64,000 bases of DNA from Sulfuritalea hydrogenivorans sk43H (GCF_000828635.1 NZ_AP012547.1:2542001-2606000); one strand, 5' to 3'; positions 30,393 to 38,527 are shown, counted from the first letter of the stretch. A program made the numbers and translations. The notes: generated by a model not told the origin, from the letters alone.

Positions 30393-30914
30393 ATGCCAGG
30401 CAAGGTCGAACAATTCAGCGAACTGCACCGCAAGAACATGGAAGCCGCCATGCGCATGGCCCAGCTTTCGATAGAGAACTCCCAGCGCATCATGGCGCTG
30501 CAATCCGAACTGGCTAAGGAAATGTTCCAGAGCGGCGTGGAAAACGCCAAGGCGCAGAGCGGCGCGCGCGATCCGCAGGCAATGATGGCCTTGCGTACCC
30601 AGTACGCACAGGAAACCACCCGACGCATGGTGGCGGCCGCACAGCAGATCGCCGAGATCAGCAATGCCGCGCGGGCCGAGTTTTCCCGGCTGGTGACCGA
30701 ACAACTGGCCTCCGGCAGCCAGGACATGACCGAATCCATGCAGACCTTCATGAAAAGCCTGCCCGGCCAGACGCCCAACATGATGGAATCCTTCCAGCAG
30801 GCCATCGCCACCGCCAATCAGGCTTTCGAGCAGATTTCAAAAGCGTCGACGGCGGCCATGACCAGTGTCGGCGAATCGGTCAAAAAGGCCACGGGCGGCG
30901 CCAAACGCAAGTAG
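30393..30914 (+). CDS. phaP: Phasin (PHA granule-associated protein)
   Basis: 173 residues, entirely helical and amphipathic, matching the Phasin_2 family: KVEQFSELHRKNMEAAMRMAQLSIENSQRIMALQ and AARAEFSRLVTEQL segments, and a Lys-rich C-terminus (KKATGGAKRK). Phasins coat polyhydroxyalkanoate granules. ATG 30393 is preceded by AGGAGA. An FNR-type box lies upstream and a hairpin terminator downstream, so it is probably monocistronic. No PHA synthase lies in this window. Confidence 0.9.
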   Translation: MPGKVEQFSELHRKNMEAAMRMAQLSIENSQRIMALQSELAKEMFQSGVENAKAQSGARDPQAMMALRTQYAQETTRRMVAAAQQIAEISNAARAEFSRLVTEQLASGSQDMTESMQTFMKSLPGQTPNMMESFQQAIATANQAFEQISKASTAAMTSVGESVKKATGGAKRK

Positions 30915-30933
30915 TCGGGACGCTGCTCCATCA

Positions 30934-30970
30934 ACGGCCGACCACTCGCGTGGTTGGCCGTTTGCGTTTT
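30934..30970 (+). terminator. Rho-independent terminator of the phasin gene
   Basis: Twelve-base arms ACGGCCGACCAC and GTGGTTGGCCGT pair (one G-U) around the loop TCGC and are followed by TTGCGTTTT. It starts 20 bases after the phasin stop. Confidence 0.75.
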
Positions 30971-31071
30971 CGCTCGCCGCCGCGACCCATTGAATATGTC
31001 GTTCGTAATAGAATTTACTCACTGCAAAGAACGCAAGCGACGGCCATGCCGAAAATGGGGGAAGGCGAAGA

Positions 31072-31422
31072 ATGAATTTTGACGATGCAATCGCGGCCCA
31101 CATCACGTGGAAGGTCCGGCTCAGCCAGTTCATCGAGGGTACCCGTAGCGACAGCATCAGCAGTGCCGACGTCGAGCAGGACAATCGTTGCGACCTGGGA
31201 AAATGGATCCACGGGGAAGGCGCGGCGTTCAAGGCAGCGCCCCACTATCAGGACCTGATGGACAAGCACGCCCACTTTCACAAGTGCGCCGCGGAAGTCG
31301 TCAGGAAGGTTGAAAGCGGCGACAGGGATGGCGCCAGGCTGGCCCTGCGCGACTTGTCCGCCCAGTCGCGGGAAACCGTGGCGGCAATAATGGAACTCAG
31401 GAAGGACGTCGCGAAACGCTGA
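31072..31422 (+). CDS. Stand-alone CZB (chemoreceptor zinc-binding) domain protein
   Basis: 116 residues corresponding to a complete CZB domain: His10 (HITWKVRL), Cys40 in CDLGKWIHGEG, and His66/His70 in KHAHFH form the 1Cys/3His zinc site. In chemoreceptors and diguanylate cyclases such as DgcZ the domain senses zinc or hypochlorite. Here no output domain is attached, so it must act in trans or simply bind metal. Monocistronic between phasin and the convergent moaE. Confidence 0.85.
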   Translation: MNFDDAIAAHITWKVRLSQFIEGTRSDSISSADVEQDNRCDLGKWIHGEGAAFKAAPHYQDLMDKHAHFHKCAAEVVRKVESGDRDGARLALRDLSAQSRETVAAIMELRKDVAKR

Positions 31423-31449
31423 TTCATCCCGCGCCGGGAGGGAAGCCTT

Positions 31450-31971
31450 TCAGCGATTCCAGCGCCCTGCGGCGTGATCGTCGCTTTCGCGGGCATCCAC
31501 CCAGTGTCCGCCTTCCGGAGTTTCTTCCTTCTTCCAGAACGGCGCCCGCGTCTTCAGGTAATCCATGATGAATTCGCAGGCGGCAAAGGCCTCGCCACGA
31601 TGGGCCGAGGCCACCGCGACGAAAACGATGCGATCGCCCGGCAGCAACCGGCCGACGCGGTGGATCACCCGCACGCCATAAATATTCCAGCGCCCGCGCG
31701 CCTCGGTGACGATGGCGTCGAGCGCCTTTTCGGTCATGCCGGAATAGTGTTCGAGGGTCATCGCCTGCACCGCCGCCGTCTCGCCAGCGCCGTCCGCAGG
31801 GGATACCGCCCCCGGCTGCGCCGGAGGCATAACTGTTGCAGCCTTGTCGGCTCGCACCAACCCGACGAAACTGGCTACCGCCCCGACATCGTCGCGCCCG
31901 GCAGAGAGCGCTGCGATCTCCGCGCCCGCATCAAAGTCGGCTTCCTGCACGCTGACCGACATGTCAGCCAC
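31450..31971 (-). CDS. moaE: Molybdopterin synthase catalytic subunit MoaE
   Basis: 173 residues, about 20-25 longer than usual. It transfers sulfur from MoaD thiocarboxylate to precursor Z. Family landmarks: ASFVGLVR, LEHYSGMTEKAL, RVIHRVGRLLPGD, FVAVASAHRGEAF, and a Lys-rich end LKTRAPFWKKE with the active-site lysines. The extra residues (about 43-68, KAATVMPPAQPGAVSPADGAGETA) fall between VGLVR and the LEHY strand, where other MoaE proteins have a short loop, and contain a degenerate VGAG repeat (DGAGETA). Last gene of mobB-moeA-moaD-moaE; its start overlaps moaD by 8 bases. Confidence 0.93.
   Translation of the reverse strand: MADMSVSVQEADFDAGAEIAALSAGRDDVGAVASFVGLVRADKAATVMPPAQPGAVSPADGAGETAAVQAMTLEHYSGMTEKALDAIVTEARGRWNIYGVRVIHRVGRLLPGDRIVFVAVASAHRGEAFAACEFIMDYLKTRAPFWKKEETPEGGHWVDARESDDHAAGRWNR
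31773..31796 (-). repeat. Degenerate 24-bp VGAG repeat, in moaE
   Basis: The minus strand reads GGACGGCGCTGGCG, AG, ACGGCGG. It keeps the 11-base GGCGCTGGCG core and the ACGGCG end, with T to A in the first GTC codon, encoding D-G-A-G-E-T-A in the same frame as the other copies. Confidence 0.6.
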
Positions 31972-32215
31972 CCGTGACCGGTGGAAAGAACGCTACCTCG
32001 TCGCCGGCCTTGATCGCTGCCTCGGGACCGACCATTTGCTGGTTCACCGCCGAGCGCAGGTTCTTCATCGTCGCCAGCGCCGACCACGCTTCTCCGCGCG
32101 CCGCAAGATGATCGCGCAGCGCGCCGACCGTGCCGACGCCGGCAGGCAGGGCGAGCGATTCCGACCCCTTACCCAGGGTCTCGCGCAAGCCGGCAAAGAA
32201 AAGCACCTTGATCAT
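31964..32215 (-). CDS. moaD: Molybdopterin synthase sulfur-carrier subunit MoaD
   Basis: 83-residue ubiquitin-like protein beginning MIKVLFFAGLRETLG and ending FFPPVTGG. The C-terminal Gly-Gly becomes the thiocarboxylate that donates sulfur in molybdopterin synthesis. NLRSAVNQQMV is the usual central motif. It overlaps moaE and lies 4 bases after moeA. Confidence 0.95.
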   Translation of the reverse strand: MIKVLFFAGLRETLGKGSESLALPAGVGTVGALRDHLAARGEAWSALATMKNLRSAVNQQMVGPEAAIKAGDEVAFFPPVTGG

Positions 32216-32219
32216 GAAT

Positions 32220-33422
32220 TCAATATAGCAGTTCGGAGAACGGCAGGAAACGCAGCGTGTCGCCGCGCCGGATGGCCTGTCCCGGCGGATTGTCGATCAG
32301 GCCGTCGGCCCAGGTGCAGGAGGTCAGCACACCCGAACTCTGGTTGGCGAACAGTTCCAGCCCGCCTTGCGCATTGATGCGGGCGCGGAGGAACTCGCGC
32401 CGCGGATCGCCCTTCCACTCGCAATCGGCGCGCAGCGATTGCGCGCGCGGCATCACGCTCGCCGCGCCCTGCGCCTTGAGGATGAAGGGCCGCACCAGCA
32501 TGATGAAGGTGACGAAGCTGGACACCGGGTTGCCCGGCAGGCCGATGAAGGCCGCCGCGCCCACCCTGCCGAACGCCAGCGGCTTGCCCGGCTTGATGGC
32601 GATCTTCCACAGGTCGAGCGCGCCCTCGGCCTCCACCGCGGGCTTGACGTGGTCCTCCTCGCCGACCGAAACGCCGCCGCTGGTGAGGATCAGGTCATTG
32701 GCCGCCGCCGCCTCGCGCAAGGCGGCACGCGTGGCTTCGCGGTTGTCGGGCACGATGCCGAGGTCCGCGACCTCGCAGCCGAGCCCTTCGAGCAGGGCGC
32801 GCAGCGTGTAGCGGTTGGAGTTGTAGATGCCGCCGGGCTTGAGCGGCTCGCCGGGCATCGCCAGTTCGTCGCCGGTCGAAAACAGCGCGACGCGCAGGCG
32901 CCGGAACACCGCGAGCCGCGCCGCGCCGACCGAGGCGGCGACGCCGACGTGAGCGGCAGACAAGCGCGTGCCCGCGGCCAGCACTTCGGCTCCTGCGGCG
33001 ATGTCCTCGCCGCGGCGGCGTATCCACTCGCCGGGGTGCGGCACATGATTCACCGTCACGCTGCCGTCCTCCAGCGCGCACAATTCCTGCATCACCACGG
33101 CATCGGCGCCGGCCGGCAGCGGCGCCCCGGTGAAGATCCGCGCCGCCGTTCCGGCAGCCAGCACATGCCCGACGCTGCCGGCGGGAATGCGCTGGGCCAC
33201 GGCGAGCCGCGTTCCGGCCGTCGGCACATCGGCGCAGCGCACCGCGTAACCATCCATCGAGGTGTTGTCCAGCGGCGGCACGTCGATCGCCGAGCGCAGG
33301 CCCTGCGCGAGGATGCGCCCCGCCGCCGACTGCGTCGGCACGGTCTCCGTCTCGCGCAGCGGGTCGGCTCCGGCCAACAGGCGGGCCAGGGCTTCTTCGA
33401 AATAAAGCATGTTTCGGCTCAT
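32220..33422 (-). CDS. moeA: Molybdopterin molybdenumtransferase MoeA
   Basis: 400 residues. It inserts molybdate into adenylated molybdopterin. Typical blocks are PPLDNTSMDGYAVR, IFTGAPLPAGADAVVMQE, the MPT-binding domain FSTGDELAMPGEPLKPGGIYNSN, LTSGGVSVGEEDHVK and KPGKPLAFGRV with IGLPGNPVSS. ATG 33422 overlaps the mobB stop by 4 bases, so translation is coupled. Reading frame upstream of that ATG is only mobB shadow. Confidence 0.95.
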   Translation of the reverse strand: MSRNMLYFEEALARLLAGADPLRETETVPTQSAAGRILAQGLRSAIDVPPLDNTSMDGYAVRCADVPTAGTRLAVAQRIPAGSVGHVLAAGTAARIFTGAPLPAGADAVVMQELCALEDGSVTVNHVPHPGEWIRRRGEDIAAGAEVLAAGTRLSAAHVGVAASVGAARLAVFRRLRVALFSTGDELAMPGEPLKPGGIYNSNRYTLRALLEGLGCEVADLGIVPDNREATRAALREAAAANDLILTSGGVSVGEEDHVKPAVEAEGALDLWKIAIKPGKPLAFGRVGAAAFIGLPGNPVSSFVTFIMLVRPFILKAQGAASVMPRAQSLRADCEWKGDPRREFLRARINAQGGLELFANQSSGVLTSCTWADGLIDNPPGQAIRRGDTLRFLPFSELLY

Positions 33423-33940
33423 CGGAACCCCTGGTGGCGCAGAATGAAATCGGCAATCGCGTCGCGATCGTTGAGGTCGAGTATTGGCAAGCCGGTCGGC
33501 AGTTCGGTCTGCGCGGCAACCGCGTCCGGCTCGTCGGTCGCCACGGCAACGATGGTTTCCACCCCGCTGCCGGCGATCAGCGGCTTGCCGACCGAAGGCC
33601 GATGCACTTCCAGCTTGGGGATCGGCGTGTGCTTGAAGCCCTCGACCAGCACCAGATCGCATTCCGAAAAGCGCGCGATCTGTTCCTCCAGCGAAGGTTC
33701 CGGCGCGCCGCGCAATTCGTGCATCAGCACCCAGCGCTGGTCGGAAATCAGCAGCACCTCCGAACAACCGGCCTCGCGCAGGCGGTAGGAATCCTTGCCC
33801 GGATGGTCGATGTCGAAACGATGGTGCGCATGCTTGATCAGCGAGACGCGCAAGCCTGCCGCCGTCAGGCGCGGGATCAGGGTCTCCAGCAGCGTGGTTT
33901 TGCCCGAGCCGGAATAGCCGGCGAGACCGAAGACTTTCAT
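33419..33940 (-). CDS. mobB: Molybdopterin-guanine dinucleotide biosynthesis adapter MobB
   Basis: 173-residue P-loop GTPase-like protein: Walker A GYSGSGKTTLLE at 8-19, HAHHRFDIDHPGKDSYR and LVLVEGFKHTPIPKLEVHR. MobB assists MobA in making MGD. It is first gene in the four-gene molybdopterin operon; a dispersed repeat lies immediately upstream, so the operon promoter must be within or beyond it. Confidence 0.93.
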   Translation of the reverse strand: MKVFGLAGYSGSGKTTLLETLIPRLTAAGLRVSLIKHAHHRFDIDHPGKDSYRLREAGCSEVLLISDQRWVLMHELRGAPEPSLEEQIARFSECDLVLVEGFKHTPIPKLEVHRPSVGKPLIAGSGVETIVAVATDEPDAVAAQTELPTGLPILDLNDRDAIADFILRHQGFR

Positions 33941-33958
33941 TCAATAAACCTCAGGCCA

Positions 33959-34049
33959 ATCCGCAGATGACGCAGATTACGCGGATAAAACAACCAGACG
34001 GCCAGGCCACACCCCGCTCCATCTGCGTCAATCGGCGAAATCTGCGGAT
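33959..34049. repeat. Dispersed repeat with CCGCAGAT inverted ends, copy 2
   Basis: Left end ATCCGCAGATGACGCAGATT (from 33959) and right end which on the opposite strand reads ATCCGCAGATTTCGCCGATT (ending 34049). The ends match copy 1 at 4130-4271 at nearly every position, while the interior is shorter and different. It occupies the spacer between mobB and the ATP-grasp-like gene. Confidence 0.8.
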
Positions 34050-34076
34050 CAAATGCCTTTCGCTGATTCATGTCCG

Positions 34077-35366
34077 TCAAAGCACCGAAGGCACGGTCAG
34101 CACCGGGGCAAAGCCGCCGCCGGGGGTGCGGAAATTGGTGGTCTGCCCCTGCCACAGGCGCGCGGCGATCAACTGCACATGCCCGGCATAGACGTAGTTG
34201 CGCAAATCGAGCTTGAGTTCCACCGGCGCCTCAGCCACCTTCAAGGTGCGCGACGACGGCGGCACCAGCGCCTGCGCGATGTAGCTGCCGGCCAGCACTT
34301 CGTCGAACACCCGTTTGGTGATCTTGTCGCCGCGATACGCCGCCTTGGAACCGTAGCCGGCGGCCGGCTTGAAGAACAATGCCTTGCGCCGAGCCCAGAG
34401 ATCGTCGGCATGTTGCGGCAATACCAGTTCGGTGCGCGGAATGTTCGCCGTGAGCGTGGCGCGCGTCCCGGCATCGACGCCCCAGCCCGCCAGCACCGCA
34501 TCATCGGACAAGGCCACCAGGTTGCGCTTGTCGGCATACAAGGCATGGGCCCGCGGATGCGGCGTCACCACGGTGGCATCGGCAAGGTAAGCCTCGCGCA
34601 GCGCGCGGCTTTCCGGCGCTTCCAGCGCGAAATCGGTCAGCCGGTTGTAGACCAGGTCGATGCGGTCGGCGCCGTGCCACAGGGCGCCGTCGCGAAACGC
34701 CAGTTCCTGCGGATCGCAGATCACCGCTCGAATCCCGGCGCGCTCGAACAGGCGCCGGAACAGGACGAACTCGGGATAGAGGTATTGCGTCTGCGGCGCT
34801 TCGTCGACGATCGCGATGCGGGTCAGCGGTGCATCCGAAAACGCCCGCCATTCGGCGCGAAACATCTCCAGGAACAGATGCTCCGGCGTGTCGCCGGCCA
34901 GATCGCCGGGCAGCAGCGCTTCGACGTCGTCGCAGCAGGCCTTCTGCGCGCGCGCCAGCAAGGCATTGAGCAGGCCGCCGCCGGCATTGGTATTGATCTC
35001 GATCAGTTGCGGGCCGAAGTTGCCAACCCCGTTGCCGAGATGGAAGTCGTAGCCGAGGAACACGCCGCGCGACGCCGTCGGGTGCCGCGCGATTGCCGGC
35101 GCATGGGCCAGAACATGTTCGCGCCAGGCGGGCAGCGCCACCACCCGCTCCACCGCCGCAACCAGGCACGCCATGCGCTGCACGTGCTCGGCACTGACAA
35201 ACACCACCGAGGCCGAAAACAGGTGCGGCCGCCCCGCCATCACTTCCTCGTGAAAACCCGGGCTGACCCGCTCCAGTTCCGCCGCCAGCCCCTCGCGGTC
35301 GAGCGAGACGCATTGGCAGCCGGCGTTCAGCCGGTCCGCGAGTTCGATGCTGGCATGGCTAGTCAT
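34077..35366 (-). CDS. ATP-grasp-like protein, function unknown
   Basis: 429 residues. Not confidently placed in a named family. Suggestive features are GYDFHLGNGVGNFGPQLIEINTNAGGG (about 105-131), where Glu and two Asn resemble the metal/ATP site of ATP-grasp enzymes, and ALFFKPAAGYGSKAAYRGDKIT (about 333-354), which resembles the phosphate-binding glycine loop. The order metal site before P-loop would fit a circularly permuted ATP-grasp as in glutathionylspermidine synthase-like proteins. It overlaps the dinG-like gene by 8 bases and is co-transcribed with it. Confidence 0.6.
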   Translation of the reverse strand: MTSHASIELADRLNAGCQCVSLDREGLAAELERVSPGFHEEVMAGRPHLFSASVVFVSAEHVQRMACLVAAVERVVALPAWREHVLAHAPAIARHPTASRGVFLGYDFHLGNGVGNFGPQLIEINTNAGGGLLNALLARAQKACCDDVEALLPGDLAGDTPEHLFLEMFRAEWRAFSDAPLTRIAIVDEAPQTQYLYPEFVLFRRLFERAGIRAVICDPQELAFRDGALWHGADRIDLVYNRLTDFALEAPESRALREAYLADATVVTPHPRAHALYADKRNLVALSDDAVLAGWGVDAGTRATLTANIPRTELVLPQHADDLWARRKALFFKPAAGYGSKAAYRGDKITKRVFDEVLAGSYIAQALVPPSSRTLKVAEAPVELKLDLRNYVYAGHVQLIAARLWQGQTTNFRTPGGGFAPVLTVPSVL

Positions 35367-37323
35367 GCCGCGATTCTACCGGCACCACAGCCTCGAAAAA
35401 TGCCTCCACCTCCGCCACGTCGCGCGTGCGCCGCATCGGCGGCAGCGAACGCCAGATCGCCTTGCCGTAGGGTTTTCCGGTCAGGCGCGGATCGCAGATC
35501 ATCAGCACGCCGCGATCACTCTCGTCGCGGATCAGCCGGCCCGAGCCCTGCTTCATGCTGATCACCGCGCGCGGCAACTGGTATTCCATGAAGGGGTTGC
35601 GCCCCGCCGCGCGCAGGCGGTCGATGCGCGCCGAAAGCACCGGGTCGTCGGGCGGCGCGAAGGGCAGCTTGTCGATCACCACCAGCGACAAGGCCTCGCC
35701 GCGCACGTCGACGCCTTCCCAGAAACTCTGGCTGGCAACCAGGATCGCGTTGCCAAGGAAGCGGAAGCGCTCCAGCAGTTCGGTGCGCGAGCCCTCGCCC
35801 TGCATCAGGAGCGGCAGGTCGAGCCCATCGGCCGCGAGCTTTTCCTGCAGCAGTTCGCGAATGCGGCGCATCGCCCGCAACGAGGTGCACAGCACGAAAG
35901 CGCGCCCGCCCGAGGCGCGGATTGCCGGCCACGCGGCTTCCGCCACGGCTTCCTGGTAAAAGGCGCTGTTGGGATCGGGCATGCCCGGCGGTGCATACAG
36001 CAAGGCATTCTTCTCGTAATCGAAGGGGCTGCCCCACACCGCGGTATCGGCTTCCGCCAGCCCCAGTTCGCCGCAGTAATGCGAAAAATTGTTGCCCACG
36101 GCGAGTGTCGCCGAAGCAAAAATCCAGGCGCGCGGATGACCTTCCATCTGGCGCTGGAAAATCGGCGCGATGTCGAGCGGCGTCAGGTTGAGCGACATGG
36201 CCTGCGAATAGACCTCGACCCATTTCACGACATCGCCCTCGCCGCTGCCGCCGCGCCAGCGTTGCAATGCCAGCGCCAGCTCCTGCGTGCGGCGCAGGCA
36301 GTTGGCGAGGCCTTCGCCGCGCTCGGCCTGGGTTTCCAGATGGCGCCCGAGTTCCTTGATGGCGGCCGCCAGGCCCTGCAGGGCGTCGTCGAATGCCGCA
36401 TCGCTTTCCAGGCGCGCCGCCGGCAGTCGCTGGTTCTCGCCCTTCACAGCCAGGCGCAGGTCGCGCGCGGCCTTGTCCAGCGCCTGCGCCGCCTCCTGCA
36501 GCGGCGGGTAATCCTTCGCCGCGACGACGGCCTCGTTGCGCGTATCGCGCGCCAGCTCGATGACCTGGCTGGTCGACACGCTCTCGCCGAAGAACAGCCC
36601 CGCGACCTCGGGCAACTGGTGCGCCTCGTCGAAGATGATGGTGTTGCAGGCCGGCAGCAGTTCACCCATGCCCTCGTCCTTCAACATCACGTCGGCGAAG
36701 AACAGGTGATGGTTGACCACCACCACGTCCGCCGTCAGCGCATCCTGGCGCGCCGCCAGCACGAAGCATTCCTTGACGTTGGGGCATTCCTGGCCGAGGC
36801 AGTTCTCGCGCGTCGACGTGGCCTGCGCCCAAGCCCCGGAATCCTCGGGCACATCGATGCATTCGGCCTTGTCGCCGGTCCGGGTGCGTTCGGCGAAGCG
36901 GGCGATCTTGCGCAAATGCGCCGCCTCCTCGCGCGAAGCCAGCCGGCCCGCGCTCATCGCCCGCTCCAGGTGATACGGGCAGACATAATTGGCGCGCCCC
37001 TTCAGCAGCGCAATCGTGGCGCCGACCTTGAGCGCGTCGCGCACGGTGGGCAGGTCGCGATTGAAGAGCTGGTCCTGCAGCGTCTTGGTGCCGGTGGAAA
37101 CGATCACCTTGCCGCCCGAGAGCAGCGCCGGCGCGAGATAGGCAAATGTCTTGCCGGTGCCGGTGCCGGCCTCGGTCACCAGCGCCAGGTTGCCCGCGAT
37201 GGCCGCGGCTATGCGCTGCGCCATCTCCAACTGCTGCGGCCGTGGGCGAAAGCCTGGCACGGCGGCGGCGAGCGGCCCCTCGGGGGCGAAGATGCGCTCA
37301 ATTTCGTGGATGGGATCGGACAT
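35359..37323 (-). CDS. DinG/YoaA-family ATP-dependent DNA helicase
   Basis: 654-residue XPD-like superfamily 2 helicase. Walker A TEAGTGTGKTFAYL (about 49-62), DEAH box IIFDEAHQLPEV, and motifs VLCTSLRAMRRI, VASQSFWEGVDVRGE and QGSGRLIRDESD. Four cysteines (YVCPYHL, ENCLGQECPNVKEC) between motifs I and II are the [4Fe-4S] ligands. The length fits YoaA more than DinG. Its likely role is unwinding of structured DNA during repair. Confidence 0.92.
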   Translation of the reverse strand: MSDPIHEIERIFAPEGPLAAAVPGFRPRPQQLEMAQRIAAAIAGNLALVTEAGTGTGKTFAYLAPALLSGGKVIVSTGTKTLQDQLFNRDLPTVRDALKVGATIALLKGRANYVCPYHLERAMSAGRLASREEAAHLRKIARFAERTRTGDKAECIDVPEDSGAWAQATSTRENCLGQECPNVKECFVLAARQDALTADVVVVNHHLFFADVMLKDEGMGELLPACNTIIFDEAHQLPEVAGLFFGESVSTSQVIELARDTRNEAVVAAKDYPPLQEAAQALDKAARDLRLAVKGENQRLPAARLESDAAFDDALQGLAAAIKELGRHLETQAERGEGLANCLRRTQELALALQRWRGGSGEGDVVKWVEVYSQAMSLNLTPLDIAPIFQRQMEGHPRAWIFASATLAVGNNFSHYCGELGLAEADTAVWGSPFDYEKNALLYAPPGMPDPNSAFYQEAVAEAAWPAIRASGGRAFVLCTSLRAMRRIRELLQEKLAADGLDLPLLMQGEGSRTELLERFRFLGNAILVASQSFWEGVDVRGEALSLVVIDKLPFAPPDDPVLSARIDRLRAAGRNPFMEYQLPRAVISMKQGSGRLIRDESDRGVLMICDPRLTGKPYGKAIWRSLPPMRRTRDVAEVEAFFEAVVPVESRHD

Positions 37324-37368
37324 GGCGGGCGCGGCATGGTAGCACGCGGGGCAAAGCGGGAAGGCCAG

Positions 37369-37392
37369 GAGTCGGTGCTGGCGGTACGGCGA
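37369..37392 (+). repeat. 24-bp VGAG repeat, intergenic, left of the HEPN remnant
   Basis: Reads GAGTCGGTGCTGGCG, GT, ACGGCGA, one mismatch (T) from consensus. Not in a gene. Base composition falls sharply directly to its right. Confidence 0.9.
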
Positions 37393-37454
37393 TCAGGCTA
37401 TCTTCAAATCAATTCGAAGCTGCCCCCAAATCGGTGAGCATATCCAAGCTATCG

Positions 37455-37915
37455 CTAAGGCGATTTCATAAGAGATCGAAAGAGCCCCGAGACTTCCTTA
37501 TGTATAACCCTGGATAGCATGGTCTGCGCCTCAATCTCGGTTCGGATATCAAGAACCGCCCCCGCCGTTCGTGAATGAACAACATCACTCCTGCGACCGT
37601 ATATCTCCCTGAAATGCTGCCGAAGCTCAACCCTCTCCGACGCGATCTGCCCCATTAGATACGCGTATCGATCTGCGAGCCGATCCGTTAGCGGCACTGT
37701 CCGCGAATTCTCGTCATCGCCAAGAATGGCTTCCAAGCCAATGCAGCGCTGAAGAAATGCCACAGTGTGATTGTCGGCTGTATCAGCATCGAAATACCAT
37801 TCCAACGCAGCGCGAATACGTTCGGCATCCTTGTGGGATTCACTAAGAGACTGTATGCCCAGTCAATCGACGCGAGCAATTGTAGCGAACGGAACTTAAC
37901 GATAAGAGGCCGACT
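37455..37915 (-). pseudogene. Remnant of an ApeA/HEPN-like gene (truncated and frameshifted)
   Basis: The 3' part (to the stop at 37455) encodes about 120 residues including ALEWYFDADTADN, FLQRCIGLEAILGD, LADRYAYLMG and IYGRRSDVVHS. The last is the R-x4-H-like motif of HEPN RNases and Apea-like C-termini. Upstream the matching reading continues in another frame (VKFRSLQLLASIDWAYSLL) with a frameshift near 37815-37850, and that frame hits a stop at 37916. The N-terminal two thirds expected for an ApeA-type protein are missing. GC content is clearly lower than in the flanks. It is bracketed by two direct copies of the 24-bp repeat. Confidence 0.65.
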
Positions 37916-37951
37916 TCAGTATTAGTTTGCGCGACATTAGAGGTCTCCAAG

Positions 37952-37975
37952 AAGTCGGCGCTGGCGCCACGGCGG
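37952..37975 (+). repeat. 24-bp VGAG repeat, intergenic, right of the HEPN remnant
   Basis: Reads AAGTCGGCGCTGGCG, CC, ACGGCGG. Same orientation as the copy at 37369. Confidence 0.9.
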
Positions 37976-38009
37976 CCCAGCGCACTATGCAAGCCAGATT
38001 GCGCTTCGA

Positions 38010-38270
38010 CTAGTCCCGATAAACCTCACGCCTGTGCCCGACCTTCACGACTTCGACCACCACTTCCAAGTCGAGTATTTCGTAAAGAATCCGGTAATTC
38101 CCTTGCCGGATCCGATAGCGCTCCTGGGCGGAAAGCTTTTCGCAGCCGACGGGACGGGGATCGTCGCGCAGCGACTCGATCCGCTCCAGGATGCGGCGCA
38201 AATCCGCCTTCGGAATGTCCCGCAGGTCCTTTGCGACGGAGGTCTTGAACCTCAGTTCATATCGAGCCAT
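38010..38270 (-). CDS. RelE/ParE-family toxin
   Basis: 86 residues with the RelE/ParE-superfamily fold pattern: YELRFKTSVAKDLRDIPK, RRILERIESLRDDPRPVGCEKLS, ERYRIRQGNYRILYEI and a final VVVKVGHRREVY. RelE-type members cleave mRNA at the ribosome. It is second in a two-gene operon, overlapping the antitoxin by 14 bases. Confidence 0.92.
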   Translation of the reverse strand: MARYELRFKTSVAKDLRDIPKADLRRILERIESLRDDPRPVGCEKLSAQERYRIRQGNYRILYEILDLEVVVEVVKVGHRREVYRD

Positions 38271-38490
38271 CGGCTTTCAGCCTGGCCAGGAACTGTTCGT
38301 AACTCATGGTCTTTTCTTTTGCCCGGCCGGAAAACGCGGCCAGGTCTTCCTCGTCTTCCCGCAACGATGCCCGGACGGCGTCATTGACGATCTCGGACAT
38401 CGAGCGATGCGCGGTCGCCGCCTTGAGGCGCAGCGCCTGGTGCAGCCCGGGTTCGAGGTACAGCGTGGAACGAATGGCTTGGGTGGTCAT
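38257..38490 (-). CDS. Ribbon-helix-helix antitoxin of the RelE module
   Basis: 77 residues. The N-terminal strand and two helices (TLYLEPGLHQALRLKAATAHRSMSEIVNDAVRASL) are a CopG/RHH DNA-binding domain, and the acidic tail would neutralise the toxin. GGAG lies six bases before ATG 38490, making it preferable to the ATG at 38496. A perfect palindrome sits right upstream. Confidence 0.9.
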   Translation of the reverse strand: MTTQAIRSTLYLEPGLHQALRLKAATAHRSMSEIVNDAVRASLREDEEDLAAFSGRAKEKTMSYEQFLARLKADGSI

Positions 38491-38500
38491 GGTCATCTCC

Positions 38501-38527
38501 AAAACGTCGTGACGTTTTAGCAGTATA
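38501..38527 (-). promoter_or_regulatory. Palindromic operator and -10 of the RHH-RelE operon
   Basis: AAAACGTC-GT-GACGTTTT (38501-38518) is a perfect 8-base inverted repeat, 10 bases before the antitoxin start. On the minus strand TATACT (38522-38527), preceded by TGA, is a plausible -10. Autorepression by the RHH protein is the expected mode. Between 38528 and 38660 nothing recognisable was seen. Confidence 0.7.

Noticed and set aside
32058-32079. GTCGGCGCTGGCGAC in moaD as another copy of the 24-bp repeat
   Set aside because: It matches only the left 15 bases, is in a different frame (S-A-L-A-T), and the residues fit normal MoaD sequence; probably coincidence.
37455-37805. The 3' HEPN fragment as an intact 116-residue gene starting at TTG 37805
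   Set aside because: The matching protein clearly continues upstream in another frame and lacks its N-terminal part; no ribosome binding site precedes the TTG.
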